The translations under genes were made by a program, and so were the position numbers. Below are positions 7,688 through 10,336 of a DNA stretch of 10,336 bases, piece after piece (position 1 is the stretch's first letter; each line of letters starts with the position of its first letter). Where the stretch lies: NCBI GenBank assembly GCA_021739805.1, contig JAIPBB010000190.1:1-10336 (forward strand). Reading direction: 5' to 3'. Below the pieces are notes generated by a model, which searched no databases, had not been told where the DNA came from, and saw only the letters and a list, made by a program, of their open reading frames with translations. Source of the stretch: Saprospiraceae bacterium (GTDB taxonomy: Bacteria; Bacteroidota; Bacteroidia; Bacteroidales; JAIPBB01).

Positions 7688-7763
7688 GAATGACGGAAAG
7701 TGAAAGGCAATAGGCAATGGGCAGTAGGCAAAAAACAAAAAGTTCTATTTCTTTTTTTAAAGT

Positions 7764-9962
7764 TTACTCTTTTATAACTTTAAAAATAGCCATCTTTCCT
7801 TCTTCTGTTCTTATTTCAACAAAATACACACCCTTCGAAGCTGTAATTTCAAAACTTAGTAAATTGGTAGTTTTATAGCTTTTAGCCAAAACAACTTCTC
7901 CAATTATATTTCTTACATTAACATCAATTTCATTATAAGTTTCTCCCAAATTAATTGTTAGATTACCTGATGTTGGATTTGGAAAAAAACTAAAAGAAGA
8001 ACCAAAAGAATTTTCATGGATTCCAATATTTGCTATGTAATAACATTTTGAAGTATCAACACAGCCATATTTTGTTACTTCTACCCCATAGCTCCCATTT
8101 GCAGTTGGAGTGAAAGATTGATAAATCTCACCAATAATTTCTGTAAATCCATTATTGCAATCCAACCATTGGTAAGATGCTCCAGTTGTATTTGTTGATA
8201 TAGTACTTCCGCTTAATATAATTGATGGATTAAATTCATTTATAGTTAAATTTACAGTAATTACACTATCACAGCCAGCTATATTTGGAATGGTATCCAA
8301 ATAAGTACCACTGGAGTTCCAGATATAAATTCCACTTGGCGAGATATAGCTTTCACAACTTGTTGGTGAAATTATGCTTGAAGTACTATTCTTAATTGTC
8401 AAATTTACTGTAATCACACTATCACTACCAGTTGCATTTAGAATAGTATCCCTATAAGTTCCACTCGAAGTCCAGATATATTTACCGCTAGGTGAGAGGT
8501 AACTTTTACAAGCAGTTGGCGATATAGTACTTGAAGTATTATAGTCAATTTGTGCTATATAAATATCGTACATCCAATTACTAATTGAATTTGAGCTTTT
8601 GGTTAGAATAATGTTCCCAAATGAAATTGACGGACTGCTAAAGGAGCCTGCAATATAACAAATCCCTCTCGAGCATAAACACAAGCCTTGAATACACTCA
8701 GATACTGTACCACCAGAGCTAATAGCACTTAATGTATTGCCTAAACTATCAAATTTAGCAACATAAATATCTATGCCACCTACACTACTTAAATGAAAAT
8801 TATCAACATTGAGGGATCCGGCAAAATTACCTGCCACATAAGTATACCCAAAAGCATCAGTAGAAATTTTCCTACCATTATTGTTTCCAGAATATCCAAA
8901 ACTTTTACCCCAGGCAATATTAAAATTCTTATCAAATTTTATTATATAGCTATTAGCACATGAACCGTTACCTGATAAAGTAGCACTACCAAAAGTAATA
9001 GATGAGCCTGCAAATGTTCCTGTAGCATATATATAGCCATCTAGATCAGTACATATACTTTCCCCCAGCTCTCCAAGCCCTCCTGTTATTCCACCAAAAC
9101 TTTTAGCCCATACAATGTTGCCTGAAGCATCATATCTGGCAATAAAAATATCATACGTTGATGTGTCAGTTACTGCGTTAGTCAATACAATAGTGTCAAT
9201 AGTCAAAGTTGGGCATCTATAATTTCCAATAATGTAAACATTTTCATTTGTGTCAACTGTAATATCATTGGTACTATGATTGAGACCTCCTGCAATACTT
9301 TTAGCCCAAACTGCATTTCCGGATGAATTGTATTTTGCGATAAAGCTATTCGAAGGTATTTGACTGGATAAAGTTGTATTTCCAATAGTAAGGTCATTTA
9401 CAAAACCCCCAATGACATAAATATTTCCATGTATATCCAAATAAACTGTAGATGCCGCTGCTTGCGGTGATTGGATTGAATTTGATTTTTTTGCCCAAAC
9501 AACATTTCCTAAATTATCATATTTCACCAAAAACATATCAACTCCAGTGGTAGTTAAACTTATCGTATCAAAAGTAATTGTACCTGAAAAACCACCTGCT
9601 AAATAAATAAAGCCATTTTTATCTGTACATACACTTGAACAGCTGAGGTTACACCAACCTGTATTTGATAAACATTTTGCCCACATAACATTTCCACAGC
9701 TATTTTGTTTTATTAGAAAACTGTGAAATAACCAGCTGGTACTATCATATGCAGGATTATTTAAAGTAATATTTCCAAAAGTAATGGCTGGACTTGTAAA
9801 AAACCCACAGGTATAAATATTACCTTCAGAATCTGTTGTTATTGAGTAAATTTCTTCACTATTAATTCCTCCAGCACTAATTGCCCATGCCCAGCTCGGA
9901 GTTTGAGCATCAAGGCTCAGGAATATTATTGCTAGTAGTCCTGAAGTGTAAAGTTTTTTCAT
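7764..9962 (-). CDS. secreted seven-bladed beta-propeller (SBBP) protein with T9SS sorting domain
   Basis: A 732-residue exported protein. Residues 1-20 are a signal peptide (LLAIIFLSLDAQ). Seven propeller blades fill about 21-475. Each pairs a GNIYxxGxF-type strand with a closing KYDxxGNxVWAK strand; closings are near 85-96, 147-158, 210-221, 276-287, 342-353, 403-414 (degenerate) and 471-478 (degenerate). This is the SBBP repeat pattern. Two 51-residue repeats follow (476-526, 527-577), each with CxSYxSPSGxYIWxSSGTY. Next comes an Ig/PKD-like module at about 578-645 (ASYQWLDCNNG). Residues 658-732, from FFPNPTSGNLTI, form a type A T9SS sorting domain. It should be displayed on or released from the cell surface; a binding or adhesive role is likely but its ligand is unknown. 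The ATG at 9962 begins the signal peptide and has a TAnnTTTG box about 30 bp upstream. Confidence 0.92.
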   Translation of the reverse strand: MKKLYTSGLLAIIFLSLDAQTPSWAWAISAGGINSEEIYSITTDSEGNIYTCGFFTSPAITFGNITLNNPAYDSTSWLFHSFLIKQNSCGNVMWAKCLSNTGWCNLSCSSVCTDKNGFIYLAGGFSGTITFDTISLTTTGVDMFLVKYDNLGNVVWAKKSNSIQSPQAAASTVYLDIHGNIYVIGGFVNDLTIGNTTLSSQIPSNSFIAKYNSSGNAVWAKSIAGGLNHSTNDITVDTNENVYIIGNYRCPTLTIDTIVLTNAVTDTSTYDIFIARYDASGNIVWAKSFGGITGGLGELGESICTDLDGYIYATGTFAGSSITFGSATLSGNGSCANSYIIKFDKNFNIAWGKSFGYSGNNNGRKISTDAFGYTYVAGNFAGSLNVDNFHLSSVGGIDIYVAKFDSLGNTLSAISSGGTVSECIQGLCLCSRGICYIAGSFSSPSISFGNIILTKSSNSISNWMYDIYIAQIDYNTSSTISPTACKSYLSPSGKYIWTSSGTYRDTILNATGSDSVITVNLTIKNSTSSIISPTSCESYISPSGIYIWNSSGTYLDTIPNIAGCDSVITVNLTINEFNPSIILSGSTISTNTTGASYQWLDCNNGFTEIIGEIYQSFTPTANGSYGVEVTKYGCVDTSKCYYIANIGIHENSFGSSFSFFPNPTSGNLTINLGETYNEIDVNVRNIIGEVVLAKSYKTTNLLSFEITASKGVYFVEIRTEEGKMAIFKVIKE
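8232..8537 (-). repeat. two tandem 153-bp coding repeats
   Basis: Residues 476-526 (8385-8537) and 527-577 (8232-8384) of the propeller protein are tandem copies with the same 51-residue period and no gaps. The DNA copies differ at many positions, so the duplication is old and not an assembly error. In the first copy the second cysteine is replaced by serine (S513, codon AGT) where the second copy has C564 (TGT). Confidence 0.85.
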
Positions 9963-9991
9963 TGTATTTGAGATTTATATTAATACAATTA

Positions 9992-9999
9992 CAAATATA
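9992..9999 (-). promoter_or_regulatory. putative -7 promoter element (TATATTTG) for the propeller gene
   Basis: TATATTTG on the minus strand, identical to the box before the other T9SS gene, lies 30 bp upstream of the ATG at 9962 and implies a leader of about 22 nt. No clear -33 TTTG is seen. Confidence 0.5.
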
Positions 10000-10190
10000 A
10001 CTTAAAGACTATCATGTATGCTTAAAGGTTGCATCGAAAAAAATATTTATTTTCAAATTTTGTGTTTTTAGATTCATTGAAGAAAATATATCATCTTTAA
10101 TGTGTTTTTTATTAAAATTAAAAAACCTACAGCAATAATATTCATTATCTTCACCTCGTTCAAATGACTAATTAATCCATAATTCCAACA

Positions 10191-10336
10191 TTGAATTCAA
10201 AACTCAAAAAGATATTATTTCGCCGAAGATCCATATGGATTTTATTGATTTTGATATTAATCATTTGGTATTTACTTTCCTTGCCAAAGCCACTTTTCCA
10301 TGACCCAACTTCTACTGTTTTAATTGATAGAAATAA
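10191..10336 (+). CDS. pbpC: penicillin-binding protein 1C-like, N-terminal start (partial)
   Basis: An open frame of 48 codons runs off the right edge. It encodes a basic N terminus (KLKKILFRRR, residues 4-13), a membrane anchor (about 15-31, WILLILILIIWYLL) and then SLPKPLFHDPTSTVLIDRN. The LPxPLFxxPxSTVLxDR stretch after a single anchor is the entry to the periplasmic glycosyltransferase domain of Bacteroidota PBP1C, a bifunctional peptidoglycan transglycosylase/transpeptidase. The in-frame stop at 10173-10175 leaves no ATG before the anchor, so TTG at 10191 is the best start; ATT at 10182 is the other option. The catalytic domains lie outside the window, so the assignment rests on this short but distinctive segment. 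It diverges from the propeller gene. Confidence 0.75.
   Translation, partial: MNSKLKKILFRRRSIWILLILILIIWYLLSLPKPLFHDPTSTVLIDRN

Larger units (their letters stand above)
7509..7733. repeat. 15-bp direct repeats bounding a structured segment
   Basis: GGGCAGTAGGCAAAA occurs at 7509-7523 and again at 7719-7733, a spacing of 210 bp. The interval contains the AAGGCT repeats and both hairpins. It may be a dispersed intergenic element or simply part of a family of low-complexity words; there is no transposase within. Confidence 0.6.
7506..7763. other. 258-bp repeat-rich spacer between convergent genes
   Basis: No gene is seen. Both edges consist of purine-rich words (AAGGCT, GGCAATAGGC, GGCAGTAGGC), and GGGCAGTAGGCAAAA occurs exactly at 7509-7523 and 7719-7733. 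The unique core, about 7585-7700, holds two inverted repeats described separately. The segment follows the stop of the transporter and precedes the minus-strand stop at 7764, so the hairpins could also serve as terminators, though no clear U-tract follows them. Confidence 0.6.

Noticed and set aside
7506..7763. Small coding gene in the repeat-rich spacer
   Set aside because: No frame of useful length has a start codon and protein-like composition; the sequence is dominated by repeat words and inverted repeats.
8232..8537. Assembly duplication
   Set aside because: The two 153-bp copies differ at many bases, including amino-acid changes, so they are diverged natural repeats.

Overview
The window is AT-rich bacterial DNA, most likely from a member of the Bacteroidota. 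Three things support this. Two large secreted proteins end in type IX secretion (T9SS) type A sorting domains. TAnnTTTG boxes, the -7 element of Bacteroidota promoters, lie just upstream of four genes. Start codons have little or no Shine-Dalgarno sequence. The exact lineage cannot be read from the sequence.

Layout, left to right. The left edge holds the last 43 codons of an IS1595/ISXO2-type transposase (1-132, +). A Crp/Fnr-family regulator (147-824, +) follows only 14 bp later. A convergent 809-residue T9SS-exported multidomain protein (948-3377, -) comes next, then a 489-bp AT-rich spacer. Arginine deiminase (arcA, 3867-5138, -) and a cation-chloride cotransporter of the SLC12/CCC type (5280-7505, +) diverge from a 141-bp promoter region. 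A 258-bp spacer made of AAGGCT/GGCAGTAGGC-type words and hairpins separates the transporter from a convergent 732-residue T9SS protein (7764-9962, -), built as a seven-bladed beta-propeller plus two tandem repeats. The right edge carries the first 48 codons of a penicillin-binding protein 1C-like gene (10191-10336, +), apparently starting at TTG.

How the genes work together. The only pair whose arrangement suggests joint function is arcA and the transporter: arginine deimination releases ammonia and citrulline, and a CCC-type carrier moves K+/Na+/Cl-, so pH or osmotic homeostasis is a possible shared theme (inference). No arcB, arcC or arginine/ornithine antiporter is present. The two T9SS proteins are unrelated in their bodies and share only the export signals. 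I found no CRISPR array, tRNA, rRNA, phage or recognisable defence system. The more unusual items are the CCC protein with a full eukaryote-like C-terminal domain, the degenerate HExxH-like site in the first T9SS protein, and the intergenic repeat blocks that follow stop codons in a fixed orientation.
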